DNA from: Lacinutrix sp. WUR7
GTDB lineage: Bacteria > Bacteroidota > Bacteroidia > Flavobacteriales > Flavobacteriaceae
DNA: 64,000 nucleotides
Direction of reading: 5' to 3'
Assembly (NCBI RefSeq): GCF_016864015.1
Contig: NZ_CP045067.1
Coordinates: 2,019,001 to 2,083,000, forward strand
Position numbers and translations under genes: made by a program
Shown here: one piece after another, positions 38,377 to 46,408 of the stretch
Layout of the letters: each line of letters starts with the position of its first letter
Position numbering within the stretch: position 1 is the stretch's first letter
The notes under the pieces: generated by a model
Database searches by the model: none
What the model saw: only the letters and a program-made list of their open reading frames with translations
What the model was told of the DNA's origin: nothing

Positions 38377-39156
38377 ATGAGTACAAAACAAAACATAACG
38401 ACACGAGAAGAAAACACAAGTGCCAAACCAATAATGTTAGAAATTAAGGATTTGAGAAAAAGCTTTGGTGATAATCATGTTTTAAATGGTTTTAATTTAA
38501 AATTGTTTGAAGGAGAAAATTTGGTTATTATGGGGAAATCAGGATCTGGTAAATCGGTGATGATTAAATGTTTGGTAGGCTTATTACAAGCAGATTCTGG
38601 AACCATAAAAATTATGGGAAAAGAAATTAATACGCGAAATCAAGCAGATCTAGATAAATTACATACAGAAATAGGATTTCTATTTCAAGGTAGTGCTTTG
38701 TATGACTCGATGACGGTTAGAGAAAATTTAGAATTTCCTTTACGAAGACATAAACGGAAATTGGATACAGCATCAAACATCGATGAGTTAGTAAAGGAAG
38801 CTTTAGAAAATGTAGGGTTATTACATGCTATAGATTTAATGCCAGCAGAGCTTTCAGGAGGAATGCAAAGACGTGTTGCATTGGCAAGAACCTTAATATT
38901 AAAACCTAAAATAATTTTATATGATGAACCAACCAGTGGTTTAGATCCTATCACATCTAAAGAAATTATTGAGCTTATGAGAAATGTGCAAAAGCAATAT
39001 AAAACCTCTTCATTAATAATCACACATGATGTGGATTGCGCACGTGTTGTTTCCGAACGTATTATTTTATTAGTCGATGGTATTAATTATGCAGAAGGTA
39101 CTTTTAAAGAATTAGCAACAGCTACAGATAGTCAAATAAAAGCTTTTTTTAAGTAA
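38377..39156 (+). CDS. mlaF: MlaF-family ABC transporter ATP-binding protein
   Basis: ATPase of the Mla lipid transporter. The 259-residue protein has Walker A GKSGSGKS (near residue 58), Q-loop FLFQGSALYDSMTV, signature LSGGMQRR, Walker B ILYDEPTSGLDP and switch His in IITHDVD. The SGGMQRR signature is characteristic of the Mla/Ttg2A group. The ATG is 3 bases after the mlaE stop, so the two are translationally linked. The start of the frame carries about 20 polar residues before the ABC domain, but no better start is seen. Confidence 0.93.
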   Translation: MSTKQNITTREENTSAKPIMLEIKDLRKSFGDNHVLNGFNLKLFEGENLVIMGKSGSGKSVMIKCLVGLLQADSGTIKIMGKEINTRNQADLDKLHTEIGFLFQGSALYDSMTVRENLEFPLRRHKRKLDTASNIDELVKEALENVGLLHAIDLMPAELSGGMQRRVALARTLILKPKIILYDEPTSGLDPITSKEIIELMRNVQKQYKTSSLIITHDVDCARVVSERIILLVDGINYAEGTFKELATATDSQIKAFFK

Positions 39157-39260
39157 ATTTATAAGCAAATTATGAACCGAACATGTTAATAGTATTTATC
39201 ATTCCGTATTAGGATTAAAGGGATCAACATGTGCTAGTAAAAACACAATAAATATAACAG

Positions 39261-40247
39261 ATGGAAAAATCAAATAGTCAAAAATTAAGATTAGGAGTCT
39301 TTGTTATTCTTGGGTCGCTTCTTTTTATTACTACCATATATTTTATAGGGGATCGTCAAAATTTATTTGGGAAAACCTTTACCATAAATTCTAATTTTAA
39401 TAATGTAAACGGATTAATGCAAGGGAATAACGTGCGTTATTCTGGTGTAAATGTAGGTACTGTAAAAGGCATTTTAATGCTTGACGATAATACCATTCAA
39501 GTTACTATGGAAATCGAAGAAAAAATGATGCCCCATATTAAAAAGGACGCTATTGCAACAATTGGTTCTGATGGTTTAGTTGGTAATATGATTGTAAATA
39601 TTACTCCAGGAGAAGGTGAAACTACAGTTGTATCTTCTGGTGATACCATTAAATCGTATTCTAAAATAGGAACAGATGAAATGCTTAATACACTTAGTAC
39701 AACTAATGAAAATGCGGCTTTACTTACTTCAAAGTTATTAAATATAACCAATGCGATAACTAGCGGAAAAGGAACTTTAGGAATGCTTATTAATGACACG
39801 ATTACATCTAACGAGTTGCAACAAACCATTCATTATTTAAAATTAACAAGCATGGAAGCTAATAAAACCATGAAAGATATTAATACCATAGTTAGTTCTG
39901 TAGATATAGAGAATAGTGTTGCAGGAGTTTTACTTAATGATGGAGAAGAAGCACAAAAAGTAAAAGATATGATTGCAAATTTAAACCAATCTAGTGAAGA
40001 TATTAAAACGGTTATTGATAATTTAAATGAAACGGTTAATGGTTTTAAAGCAGGAGATGGCGCGTTTAATTATTTAACAAAAGATGAAGATGTTGTTAAA
40101 AGCCTAAAAGAATCTATTGATAATATAAATGAAGGTACAGACAAGTTTAATCAAAATATGGAAGCTTTAAAACATAACTTTTTGACACGAGGTTATTTTA
40201 AGAAATTAGAACGTCAGGAGAAAAAAGAAGCTGAAAAAGAGGATTAA
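39261..40247 (+). CDS. mlaD: MlaD-type MCE-domain lipid-binding protein
   Basis: The 328-residue protein has one N-terminal membrane helix (LRLGVFVILGSLLFITTIYFI; read in part). An MCE domain follows at about 37-115 (FNNVNGLMQGNNVRYSGVNVGTV..., IGSDGLVGNMIVNITPG). A long helical tail has repeated motifs (LLTSKLLNITNAI, MKDINTIVSSVD) and a charged end. It forms the periplasmic lipid channel/collar on the MlaE-MlaF complex. It is separated from mlaF by 104 bases without a promoter I can support, so it is likely co-transcribed. Confidence 0.92.
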   Translation: MEKSNSQKLRLGVFVILGSLLFITTIYFIGDRQNLFGKTFTINSNFNNVNGLMQGNNVRYSGVNVGTVKGILMLDDNTIQVTMEIEEKMMPHIKKDAIATIGSDGLVGNMIVNITPGEGETTVVSSGDTIKSYSKIGTDEMLNTLSTTNENAALLTSKLLNITNAITSGKGTLGMLINDTITSNELQQTIHYLKLTSMEANKTMKDINTIVSSVDIENSVAGVLLNDGEEAQKVKDMIANLNQSSEDIKTVIDNLNETVNGFKAGDGAFNYLTKDEDVVKSLKESIDNINEGTDKFNQNMEALKHNFLTRGYFKKLERQEKKEAEKED

Positions 40248-40258
40248 AAATATATGTT

Positions 40259-40747
40259 ATGAAAATTGAACATTTAGAAGAACGTATTAATGATTATAAA
40301 AAATCCATAGAAATTGTTGTTGAAAAAAAAATGCTATGGGAAACAACTACAAAAAAGAATCTTGTAGAAATCTTAACAACAATAACAAAGCAGTATCATA
40401 TTGGCTGGAAAGTGCAGCAATTAAATTGGATTAATAGCAATGAAGCAGTAAATATTATTTTCGAGTCATTTCCTGCAGATTTAATTAGCAGTACCAATAA
40501 AATTCCTGCGTATCAATTTATTCCAGGAGCTGCATTAGTTTTTTCTCAATCTTATAATGGAGATATCTTCGTCTTTATTTTGTTTCCTATTATTGAAAAT
40601 ATGCCAATCGAAAACAGCTCCATAGATTTAGGTATTCTAAATCCCAAAGAAATTAACGAAAAAGTAATTGTAGAAAAAGTAGATGAATTTTTAAAGGAAA
40701 TGATAAAATGGGATGTGCCATCCATTAAAAATAAGCTTGGCTATTAA
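40259..40747 (+). CDS. Conserved-looking protein of unknown function behind mlaD
   Basis: A 162-residue soluble protein with no signal peptide and no family I recognise. It has an amphipathic helical N terminus (IEHLEERINDYKKSIEIVV), a central beta-rich part with IPAYQFIPGAALVFSQSYNGDIFVF and a helical end. It begins 11 bases after mlaD and ends before a separate promoter, so it is the last gene of the mla transcript. A role with Mla is possible from position only. Confidence 0.5.
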   Translation: MKIEHLEERINDYKKSIEIVVEKKMLWETTTKKNLVEILTTITKQYHIGWKVQQLNWINSNEAVNIIFESFPADLISSTNKIPAYQFIPGAALVFSQSYNGDIFVFILFPIIENMPIENSSIDLGILNPKEINEKVIVEKVDEFLKEMIKWDVPSIKNKLGY

Positions 40748-40771
40748 TTATAAATAATGGATAGTTAGGTA

Positions 40772-40814
40772 TGATTAATGTCATTTTTTATGATCTTGAT
40801 TTTTATTATTTTTA
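40772..40814 (+). promoter_or_regulatory. FNR-type site and -7 element of the sigma-like gene
   Basis: TGATTAATGTCA at 40772-40783 (centre 40777.5) and -7 TATTTTTA at 40807-40814, again 29.5 bases apart. Both lie inside the N-terminal extension of the longest frame, which shows that translation really starts at 40832. Confidence 0.7.
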
Positions 40815-40831
40815 TTTCAAATCTTGAAATT

Positions 40832-41602
40832 ATGAAAACAGATATTAGTTATTACCAAAACAAACAAGAGTACCGTTTATTCGTACAACAGTCTTACACT
40901 AGTCTTCTTAAATTAAAGAATGAAGGAGATAAAGAGGCCTTTAATGCTTTGGTTTTAAAAATATTGCCAACCTTAAGAAATTATATAAATAGAAGCTTAA
41001 ATGCTTTTATAAAAAACGGTAATTTTTCTAAAGGAAAATACAAAGGAGACGATATTATTGATCAGCTTTTTATTGAAATTTACGATCATATTGAAGATGT
41101 AAAACAGGAAAAAGATTTCTATGCTTGGTTGTATTTAAAAGCAGATGAAATAATGGAAGATATTAAAGTAGAAGAAGAATTTAATGAGTTTTTCTTCAAG
41201 AATATTGATACCTATTCAAAACCAGAATGGGACGCCATGGAAGAAAAATATACAAAGGATGCAGATGGAGATTTATTGCTAATAGAAGAGCTAAGCGATA
41301 GCTCTTATAACCATAACGATTATGAATTAAAACCTGTTTTTGTAGAAGATAATGAAGTTGCTTTTATAGATGAAATAGATAAACACCTAAAGCAAGACAC
41401 GATAAAAAATCATACTGCTTTTGTAGTGAGTAATTTGCCTTTTGCAATGCGTCAAGTTTTTGAGTTGTTTACAAATGAGTACCTGTCGTTCGAAGAAATT
41501 GCAGTAGTAAGAAAATCTACAATAAAAGAAGTGAAGCAGTTGTTTCAAGATGCAAAACGTGCATTACAAGTCAGTTTGTTTAATAGATATTTAAACAATT
41601 AA
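40832..41602 (+). CDS. ECF-like RNA polymerase sigma factor
   Basis: A 256-residue protein from the ATG at 40832. Residues about 20-115 resemble sigma region 2 (NALVLKILPTLRNYINRSL, DDIIDQLFIEIYDHI, FYAWLYLKADEIM). The last 70 residues match region 4: LPFAMRQVFELFTNEYLSFEE-IAVV, then STIKEVKQLFQDAKRAL. A roughly 70-residue acidic linker separates them, longer than in standard ECF factors. An upstream ATG at 40778 adds 18 hydrophobic residues but lies within the predicted FNR-type site/promoter. No anti-sigma gene is adjacent. It probably passes the stress signal on to further genes; its target promoters are unknown. Confidence 0.72.
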   Translation: MKTDISYYQNKQEYRLFVQQSYTSLLKLKNEGDKEAFNALVLKILPTLRNYINRSLNAFIKNGNFSKGKYKGDDIIDQLFIEIYDHIEDVKQEKDFYAWLYLKADEIMEDIKVEEEFNEFFFKNIDTYSKPEWDAMEEKYTKDADGDLLLIEELSDSSYNHNDYELKPVFVEDNEVAFIDEIDKHLKQDTIKNHTAFVVSNLPFAMRQVFELFTNEYLSFEEIAVVRKSTIKEVKQLFQDAKRALQVSLFNRYLNN

Positions 41603-41619
41603 TATAGAATTGTATCCAT

Positions 41620-41652
41620 AAAAAAAAGAGCTACATATTAGCTCTTTTTTTT
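41620..41652. terminator. Bidirectional terminator between convergent genes
   Basis: AAAAAAGAGCTA (to 41633) pairs with TAGCTCTTTTTT (from 41639) around a five-base loop, with A and T runs on both sides. It serves the sigma-like gene (+) and the PPOX-like gene (-). Confidence 0.85.
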
Positions 41653-41670
41653 ATATCTCTATTTTAAATT

Positions 41671-42135
41671 TTACGCTTTAAAATCTAAACGTTTTTTACC
41701 TGTTATTTCTCCAATGTTTATTAAAAATACAGCAGGAATATCGTCCTTATAAATCTTACTAGAAAAGTCGCTAATAAAGTTGGCTTTACTTTGTTCTTTC
41801 TCTAAAATAATGTCTTTAATTCCTAAGGAGAATTTGTGTAAATAGGCTTTTGCATCACTCCCAAAATGTTGCTCAAATTTACCATGCACTAAGACAGATT
41901 TCCAATTGGTTACATTGTCAACATCTGCAACTAGCAAAGAAACTGTAGGGTTTTTACGCATCGCATTCATTTTGTGTCCATCTCCAGAATAGCATATTAT
42001 CGCGTTGTTTTCTTTATCAAAAAAATAAGTAATAGGCACTACATAAGGTGCGCTGTTAAATATGTATCCTAACTGACCAATATAATTGTTTTCTAAAATA
42101 TAATCGATTTCTTTTTTTTCTAAATTTTTAAACAT
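41671..42135 (-). CDS. Pyridoxamine 5'-phosphate oxidase-like flavin-binding protein
   Basis: A 154-residue member of the FMN-binding split-barrel family (COG3467 type). Visible motifs are IGQLGYIFNSAPYVVPITYFF (about 19-39; read in part), GHKMNAMRKNPTVSLLV and WKSVLVHGKFEQ. The group is diverse and includes nitroimidazole- or heme-related flavoproteins; the substrate cannot be told. It lies 44 bases behind the PepSY-like gene with no promoter between and is probably transcribed from the FNR-type promoter at 42721-42763. Confidence 0.82.
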   Translation of the reverse strand: MFKNLEKKEIDYILENNYIGQLGYIFNSAPYVVPITYFFDKENNAIICYSGDGHKMNAMRKNPTVSLLVADVDNVTNWKSVLVHGKFEQHFGSDAKAYLHKFSLGIKDIILEKEQSKANFISDFSSKIYKDDIPAVFLINIGEITGKKRLDFKA

Positions 42136-42179
42136 AGCTATTTTGATTTAATTGTCAATGGTATTGATTTTTAGTGCTT

Positions 42180-42686
42180 TTAAAGAAAATTCCCTTCTGC
42201 ATCTACTTTCACTTTTATACGCTTATCTCCATTAATTAAAGTGAGTTTATATTTTTTCTTCGCAATTTCACCTTCTTTATAGTTTACTAAATATACATCT
42301 TTTGTAATATCCCATTTTGGAAATCTTTTGAAAACAGCTTTTACTACAGAAATCGGTAAATCTATATCCTTAAATTTTTCAGCAGTTCTTAGAATATTCC
42401 CATCATTATCATACGTTGCAAGAATTTTTCCTTCAGGTATAATAAAATATACATCATAGAAATCATATTCATCCGTATAAACATCTAATGTTTTAATATC
42501 AAAATTTGCTGCTTTCAGTTCTAATTCTTCCACAGGAATGGCTAAGTCTTCAGCATCTGTGCCATTAATATATTTATAATTGGTATTTACCAATACAACT
42601 TCTTCTAATTCGGTGATTGTAGGCTCTTGAGCATATAAATGCATAGTTAAACCAAAAATAAATAAACCAAGAATTACTTTTTTCAT
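42180..42686 (-). CDS. Exported PepSY-like protein
   Basis: A 168-residue protein with a signal peptide (KKVILGLFIFGLTMHLYAQ). The mature part has PepSY-like features: DVYFIIPEGKILATYDNDGNIL, then DLPISVVKAVFKRFPKWDI, and a final beta hairpin YKLTLINGDKRIKVKVDAEGNF (read in parts). Such proteins are sometimes called nicotinate-nucleotide adenylyltransferase in databases, but no nucleotide-binding motif is present. A periplasmic inhibitor or binding role is a family-level guess. It is first in a two-gene transcript under an FNR-type site. Confidence 0.6.
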   Translation of the reverse strand: MKKVILGLFIFGLTMHLYAQEPTITELEEVVLVNTNYKYINGTDAEDLAIPVEELELKAANFDIKTLDVYTDEYDFYDVYFIIPEGKILATYDNDGNILRTAEKFKDIDLPISVVKAVFKRFPKWDITKDVYLVNYKEGEIAKKKYKLTLINGDKRIKVKVDAEGNFL

Positions 42687-42720
42687 GTTATTGGAATTTA
42701 AAGTTACTATTATATAGTAT

Positions 42721-42763
42721 TAAAAGTATAAATACTATTTGAAGACGCCTATGATAAATATCA
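42721..42763 (-). promoter_or_regulatory. FNR-type site and -7 element of the PepSY-like/PPOX-like operon
   Basis: The TGA-N6-TCA site is at 42752-42763 (centre 42757.5). On the minus strand the -7 TACTTTTA occupies 42728-42721, 29.5 bases from the centre. The gene start is 42686. Confidence 0.7.
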
Positions 42764-42771
42764 GTCTATGC

Positions 42772-43992
42772 CTACAGCTTTCTTTTTAATTCTATACATG
42801 TTATTTCTGGTCGCATACCAATTCTTCCAGGAAAGCCTAGCCAGCCCAAACCACGATTAACATAAAGGTATTGCGAGTGATGTTGGTATAAGCCAGCCCA
42901 ATGTTTGTGTTTATATTTAATAGGACTCCATTCTTTCTTTTTAATTTTTATTCCTGCCTGCATGCCGTGTGTATGACCAGATAGGGTTAAGGCTATATCG
43001 GTTTTATCAATAACCTCTTCATTCCAATGTGTTGGATCATGAGATAATAATATTTTAAAAGGAATAGTTTGGACTTCGCTTAACGTTTTTTGTAAATCAC
43101 CATATTTTTTAAACGGTGGATTTCCCCAGTTTTCAATACCAAGAATGGCTATTCTTTCTTTATTACGAGCAATTATATGTGCTTCATTTAATAAAAGATT
43201 AAAATCTATTTTGTTGAAAAACGCTTTTATCGTTTTAAAATTTGCTTCCTTTTCTTCTTCCGTATCCCAATTACTATAGTCTCCATAATCATGATTTCCT
43301 AAAATGGCATATTTACCTTTTTTTGCGGTTAGTTTTCCTAAGGTGTTTTCCCAACCATTTAATTCCCAAGCATAATTATTTACCAAATCTCCAGTAAAGC
43401 ATATATAATCTGCATTTTCATGATTTATTTTTTTTACTGCCTTTTCTAATAGATGGTATCGATAATTAAAACTCCCTAAATGTAAATCCGAAATTTGTAT
43501 GATTTTTAACCCGTCAAAAGACTTTGGAAGGTTTTTAAAAGTAACTTTTATATGATGTATTTTAAAATGATAAGCAGATTTAAATATCGCATTTACAATA
43601 ACAAAAAAAGGTAGAAAACCAGAGAATAAACCTATCAAAGGAATCACAATAAGCGACTGTCTTTCTGTTAATATATAGTTTGAAAAATAGAGGATAGAAA
43701 TTACAATTATAAAAATTATTTTAGGAATAAAAGAAGATACAGTAAGTCCGTATAAAGAAGATATAAGTAATTGTTTTTTCTTTTGGTCTACATGATCAAG
43801 TCTTATTTTTAAGACCATAATCGCTGTAATTAAACCTACTGTAAATACCCAAAAAAGTATATGAATTACTGTCGTTAAAAAGGGATATGGAATAAGTTGT
43901 GTAATTGATTGTAGCCAATAAAAAGCAAGGGAATCAATAACCAAAATTGCTAGGCATAGTAGGACTATTTTAAATATAGAATGGCTTCGCAT
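42772..43992 (-). CDS. Membrane-anchored metallophosphoesterase (YkuE-like)
   Basis: Four or so membrane helices fill the first 145 residues. The calcineurin-like metallophosphoesterase domain follows with all metal-ligand motifs: ISDLHLG (near 170), FTGDLVNN, LGNHDYGDY, LLSHDPTHW and LSGHTHGMQ. The total of 406 residues is normal for this group, some of which act on lipid-linked pyrophosphates such as UDP-diacylglucosamine. The substrate here is unknown. It is the last gene of the operon 46330-42772, 26 bases behind the MscS gene. Confidence 0.88.
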   Translation of the reverse strand: MRSHSIFKIVLLCLAILVIDSLAFYWLQSITQLIPYPFLTTVIHILFWVFTVGLITAIMVLKIRLDHVDQKKKQLLISSLYGLTVSSFIPKIIFIIVISILYFSNYILTERQSLIVIPLIGLFSGFLPFFVIVNAIFKSAYHFKIHHIKVTFKNLPKSFDGLKIIQISDLHLGSFNYRYHLLEKAVKKINHENADYICFTGDLVNNYAWELNGWENTLGKLTAKKGKYAILGNHDYGDYSNWDTEEEKEANFKTIKAFFNKIDFNLLLNEAHIIARNKERIAILGIENWGNPPFKKYGDLQKTLSEVQTIPFKILLSHDPTHWNEEVIDKTDIALTLSGHTHGMQAGIKIKKKEWSPIKYKHKHWAGLYQHHSQYLYVNRGLGWLGFPGRIGMRPEITCIELKRKL

Positions 43993-44018
43993 AATCGTTT
44001 GAAAACTCTAAAAAATGG

Positions 44019-44912
44019 TTATTTTTTAATTTCTATTTCAGGTATTTTAATTAATTCAATAGTAGCAGATGCTAAAATGACTTTACCATTTGTAGCTTCA
44101 ATTTCTTTTCTAATAATATCGTTTAATACGTGTTTTGTGTATCGTCTTTTTTTATAATCGACGATATATCTTAGATTAAATTGTATCCAATTGTCTGTTA
44201 ATGTAGTTGCTAGTGTAGGTTCTACCATAGCATCTTCAACATAATATTTATTTACAACTTCCTTCCATTGGTCTTTAGATGCTTTCGTATATTCGGTAAG
44301 GGTACTTGTTGCTGCTCCTATAATTATAGTTTTCGCAAGTTCTATGTCAGAGCCATATCGTATGGGTAAATTAAACTCGTCCCAAATAAAAGGGAAATCT
44401 TTAGAGTAGTTATAAACCGGTCCTTTAAACACAAATGCATTGCTCAGTTTTACAATTCTACCGGTGTAATTATCACTTTCCACCCATTGTCCAATTTCCA
44501 TCATGGTGGTGTAAATACTATCGACATCAATAACATCTCCTTTTATGCCATTAATTTCTATTCGATCTCCGGGTTCATATACTTTTACAATAAAGATATA
44601 TACAGAACCTGCAATGCTTAATATTAACTCTTGTAGTGTAAATGCTAATCCTGCGGAAAGCAATCCTAGCGTAACGGTAAAGTCTTTAATGCTTCCAGTA
44701 AAATATAAAATGGTAATAAAGGCTAGTATAAAATAGCCTAGTAATTCTACACCTTTTTGCGACTTATATCTTACCGAAGTATTGGCAATATTTCGTTTTA
44801 AAAATCTTCTAATAAACTGAATACACAACAGTACAAATGCAACGATTATAATGTATTTAAGAATAATTTTTACAAGAGGATACTCTTGAAATAATTGCTG
44901 TATGTTCTCCAT
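44019..44912 (-). CDS. Mechanosensitive ion channel of the MscS family
   Basis: A 297-residue protein with three N-terminal membrane helices. The pore-lining TM3 segment (TLGLLSAGLAFTLQELILSI; about residues 80-100) is followed by the MscS beta domain with YEPGDRIEINGIKGDVIDVD. The C-terminal alpha/beta part is complete. It releases solutes during hypo-osmotic shock or senses membrane state. It lies between the CbpM and metallophosphoesterase genes in a tightly spaced operon, an unusual partnership that fits general envelope-stress control. Confidence 0.9.
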   Translation of the reverse strand: MENIQQLFQEYPLVKIILKYIIIVAFVLLCIQFIRRFLKRNIANTSVRYKSQKGVELLGYFILAFITILYFTGSIKDFTVTLGLLSAGLAFTLQELILSIAGSVYIFIVKVYEPGDRIEINGIKGDVIDVDSIYTTMMEIGQWVESDNYTGRIVKLSNAFVFKGPVYNYSKDFPFIWDEFNLPIRYGSDIELAKTIIIGAATSTLTEYTKASKDQWKEVVNKYYVEDAMVEPTLATTLTDNWIQFNLRYIVDYKKRRYTKHVLNDIIRKEIEATNGKVILASATIELIKIPEIEIKK

Positions 44913-44921
44913 TATTGTGGT

Positions 44922-45218
44922 CTATAAATCTTCGTAAAGTCTTAATGTATTCTGAAGGGATATTACTTCACTTTGCAGGTTTTCTACACGTTCTAATAAA
45001 TTATATACAGCATCTAAACCTTCTAAATTTATATTAAGATCAAAGTGCAAACGCATTAATTTTTCAAGCTCGTTAAGTTGTGTTGTTTTAATATAATTAT
45101 CATCATCTGAAACCACAATCTCTATCAGTTCATAATCTTGTAAATCATTAATAAACGTTACTGGCACATTATAATGGGTACAAAAGGTGGTTATAGAAAT
45201 TAAATCTGTTACTTCCAT
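44922..45218 (-). CDS. cbpM: CbpM-like chaperone modulator
   Basis: A 98-residue protein of the CbpM/MerR-HTH-like family. It has LISITTFCTHYNVPVTFINDL at the N terminus (read in part), an ELEKLMRLHFDLNINLEGLDAV helix and a C-terminal coiled coil. In Escherichia coli CbpM binds the J domain of CbpA and blocks its co-chaperone activity. The start codon follows the cbpA stop by 2 bases, the same gene order as in E. coli, so the pair is translated together. Confidence 0.85.
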   Translation of the reverse strand: MEVTDLISITTFCTHYNVPVTFINDLQDYELIEIVVSDDDNYIKTTQLNELEKLMRLHFDLNINLEGLDAVYNLLERVENLQSEVISLQNTLRLYEDL

Positions 45219-45220
45219 AA

Positions 45221-46117
45221 TTATCTTAGTTTTTGAAGTTCTGTAAATAATTCTTTCTCTTTATCTGTAAGTTTTGTCGGCGTTTTTATTTGATAGGTTA
45301 TGTATAAATCACCAAATTGTCCTGATTTTTTGTACTTCGGAAACCCTTTTCCTTTCAACTTCACTTTCGTTCCGTTTTGTGTTTCTGGTTTGACTGTTAA
45401 CTTAACTTTACCGGTAAACGTGTCTACCATTAAATCGCCACCAAGCATTGCGGTGTATAAATCTAAATCTACAGTGGTATAAAGGTTGTCTTTATCTCTT
45501 TTGAATTTTGTGTGATTCTGAATAGAAAACTGAATTAGTAAATCGCCATTCGGACCACCATTAACACCTTTTCCACCATGCCCTTTAATCTTAATGGTTT
45601 GTCCGTTTTCTACACCAGCAGGAATAGTAATTCGTATGTTTTTATTATTTACAGTAAGTGTACGCTTGTGCTCTTCGTAAACATCTTTAAGATCTAACTG
45701 AAGTTCTGCATTAAAATCTTGGCCTCTAAATCTAGAATTTCCTTGGCTTCTTCTTCCTGAAGATTGACCTCCAAACATGTTGCCAAAAATATCTTCAAAA
45801 TCTCTCTCGCTATAACCTCCAGAACCTCCTGCTTGCCCTTGATATGCTCTTTGTTGCTGTTGCTGCTGTTTTGCTTGTTCGTAGGCTTCCGAGTTTTGCC
45901 AATGCTCTCCATACTTATCGTATTTTTTACGATTTTCAGGATTACTCAATACTTCATTAGCCTCATTAATTTCTTTAAACTTCTTTTCCGCTTCTTTATC
46001 ATTCGGGTTTAAGTCTGGATGATGCTTGCGTGCTAGTTTTCTGTATGCTTTTTTTATATCTTTTTCTGACGCTGTTTTAGAGACTCCAAGTGTTTTATAA
46101 TAATCTATAGCTGCCAT
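45221..46117 (-). CDS. cbpA: CbpA-like DnaJ-family co-chaperone
   Basis: A 298-residue Hsp40 lacking the zinc-finger domain. The J domain (about 1-70) has the HPD motif in [11 protein letters not shown], for stimulating DnaK. A Gln/Gly-rich linker (about 85-120) includes [11 protein letters not shown]. The two C-terminal peptide-binding domains include [29 protein letters not shown] and [20 protein letters not shown] (read in parts). It probably handles stress-damaged protein with DnaK and is tuned by CbpM from the next gene. Confidence 0.93.
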   Translation of the reverse strand: MAAIDYYKTLGVSKTASEKDIKKAYRKLARKHHPDLNPNDKEAEKKFKEINEANEVLSNPENRKKYDKYGEHWQNSEAYEQAKQQQQQQRAYQGQAGGSGGYSERDFEDIFGNMFGGQSSGRRSQGNSRFRGQDFNAELQLDLKDVYEEHKRTLTVNNKNIRITIPAGVENGQTIKIKGHGGKGVNGGPNGDLLIQFSIQNHTKFKRDKDNLYTTVDLDLYTAMLGGDLMVDTFTGKVKLTVKPETQNGTKVKLKGKGFPKYKKSGQFGDLYITYQIKTPTKLTDKEKELFTELQKLR

Positions 46118-46330
46118 TTATTTCAATTTATGAGTTTCTATGTGGTGTTTTAGCTCTTGTTCTAAGGTTTCCAAATAATTTTGCAATTCTGGAATACCTA
46201 CATGTGGATGTTCTTCCGAAGGAATTGTAACCGGTTCTTCTAATAAGAAAGTATACAATTCGGGATAATTAGTTTCTATATTAGTGGTTAATTGGGTAAT
46301 CTGCCTATATAATTCTTGTTTTGTTTTCAT
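46118..46330 (-). CDS. Small helical protein leading the cbpA operon
   Basis: A 70-residue protein that ends directly at the cbpA start. It has two helices (KQELYRQITQLTTNIETNY and IPELQNYLETLEQELKHHIE) around a Pro-rich loop LEEPVTIPSEEHPHVGI. It has no signal peptide and no recognised family. The immediate contact with cbpA and the FNR-type promoter in front make it a real gene of the stress operon. Confidence 0.7.
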   Translation of the reverse strand: MKTKQELYRQITQLTTNIETNYPELYTFLLEEPVTIPSEEHPHVGIPELQNYLETLEQELKHHIETHKLK

Positions 46331-46351
46331 ACCTAACTATTTTAATAACTA

Positions 46352-46394
46352 TAAATTTACTCATAAAAGTAATAGCTTTAACTGATTAATATCA
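46352..46394 (-). promoter_or_regulatory. FNR-type site and -7 element of the cbpA-cbpM-mscS operon
   Basis: The most symmetrical site of the set: a perfect 18-bp palindrome (AACTGATTAATATCAGTT, 46380-46397) with TGA-N6-TCA at 46383-46394, centre 46388.5. The minus-strand -7 TAAATTTA occupies 46359-46352, 29.5 bases away. The first gene starts at 46330. Confidence 0.78.
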
Positions 46395-46408
46395 GTTTGA
46401 GTAATTAA

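Noticed and set aside
42136-42180. TTGAT...GTCAA arrangement upstream of the PPOX-like gene
   Set aside because: The spacing is eight bases rather than six between TGA and TCA and no -7 element is found at 29.5 bases, so it is not counted with the FNR-type sites.
42180-42686. Annotation as nicotinate-nucleotide adenylyltransferase
   Set aside because: There is an export signal and no nucleotidyltransferase motif; the pattern is PepSY-like.
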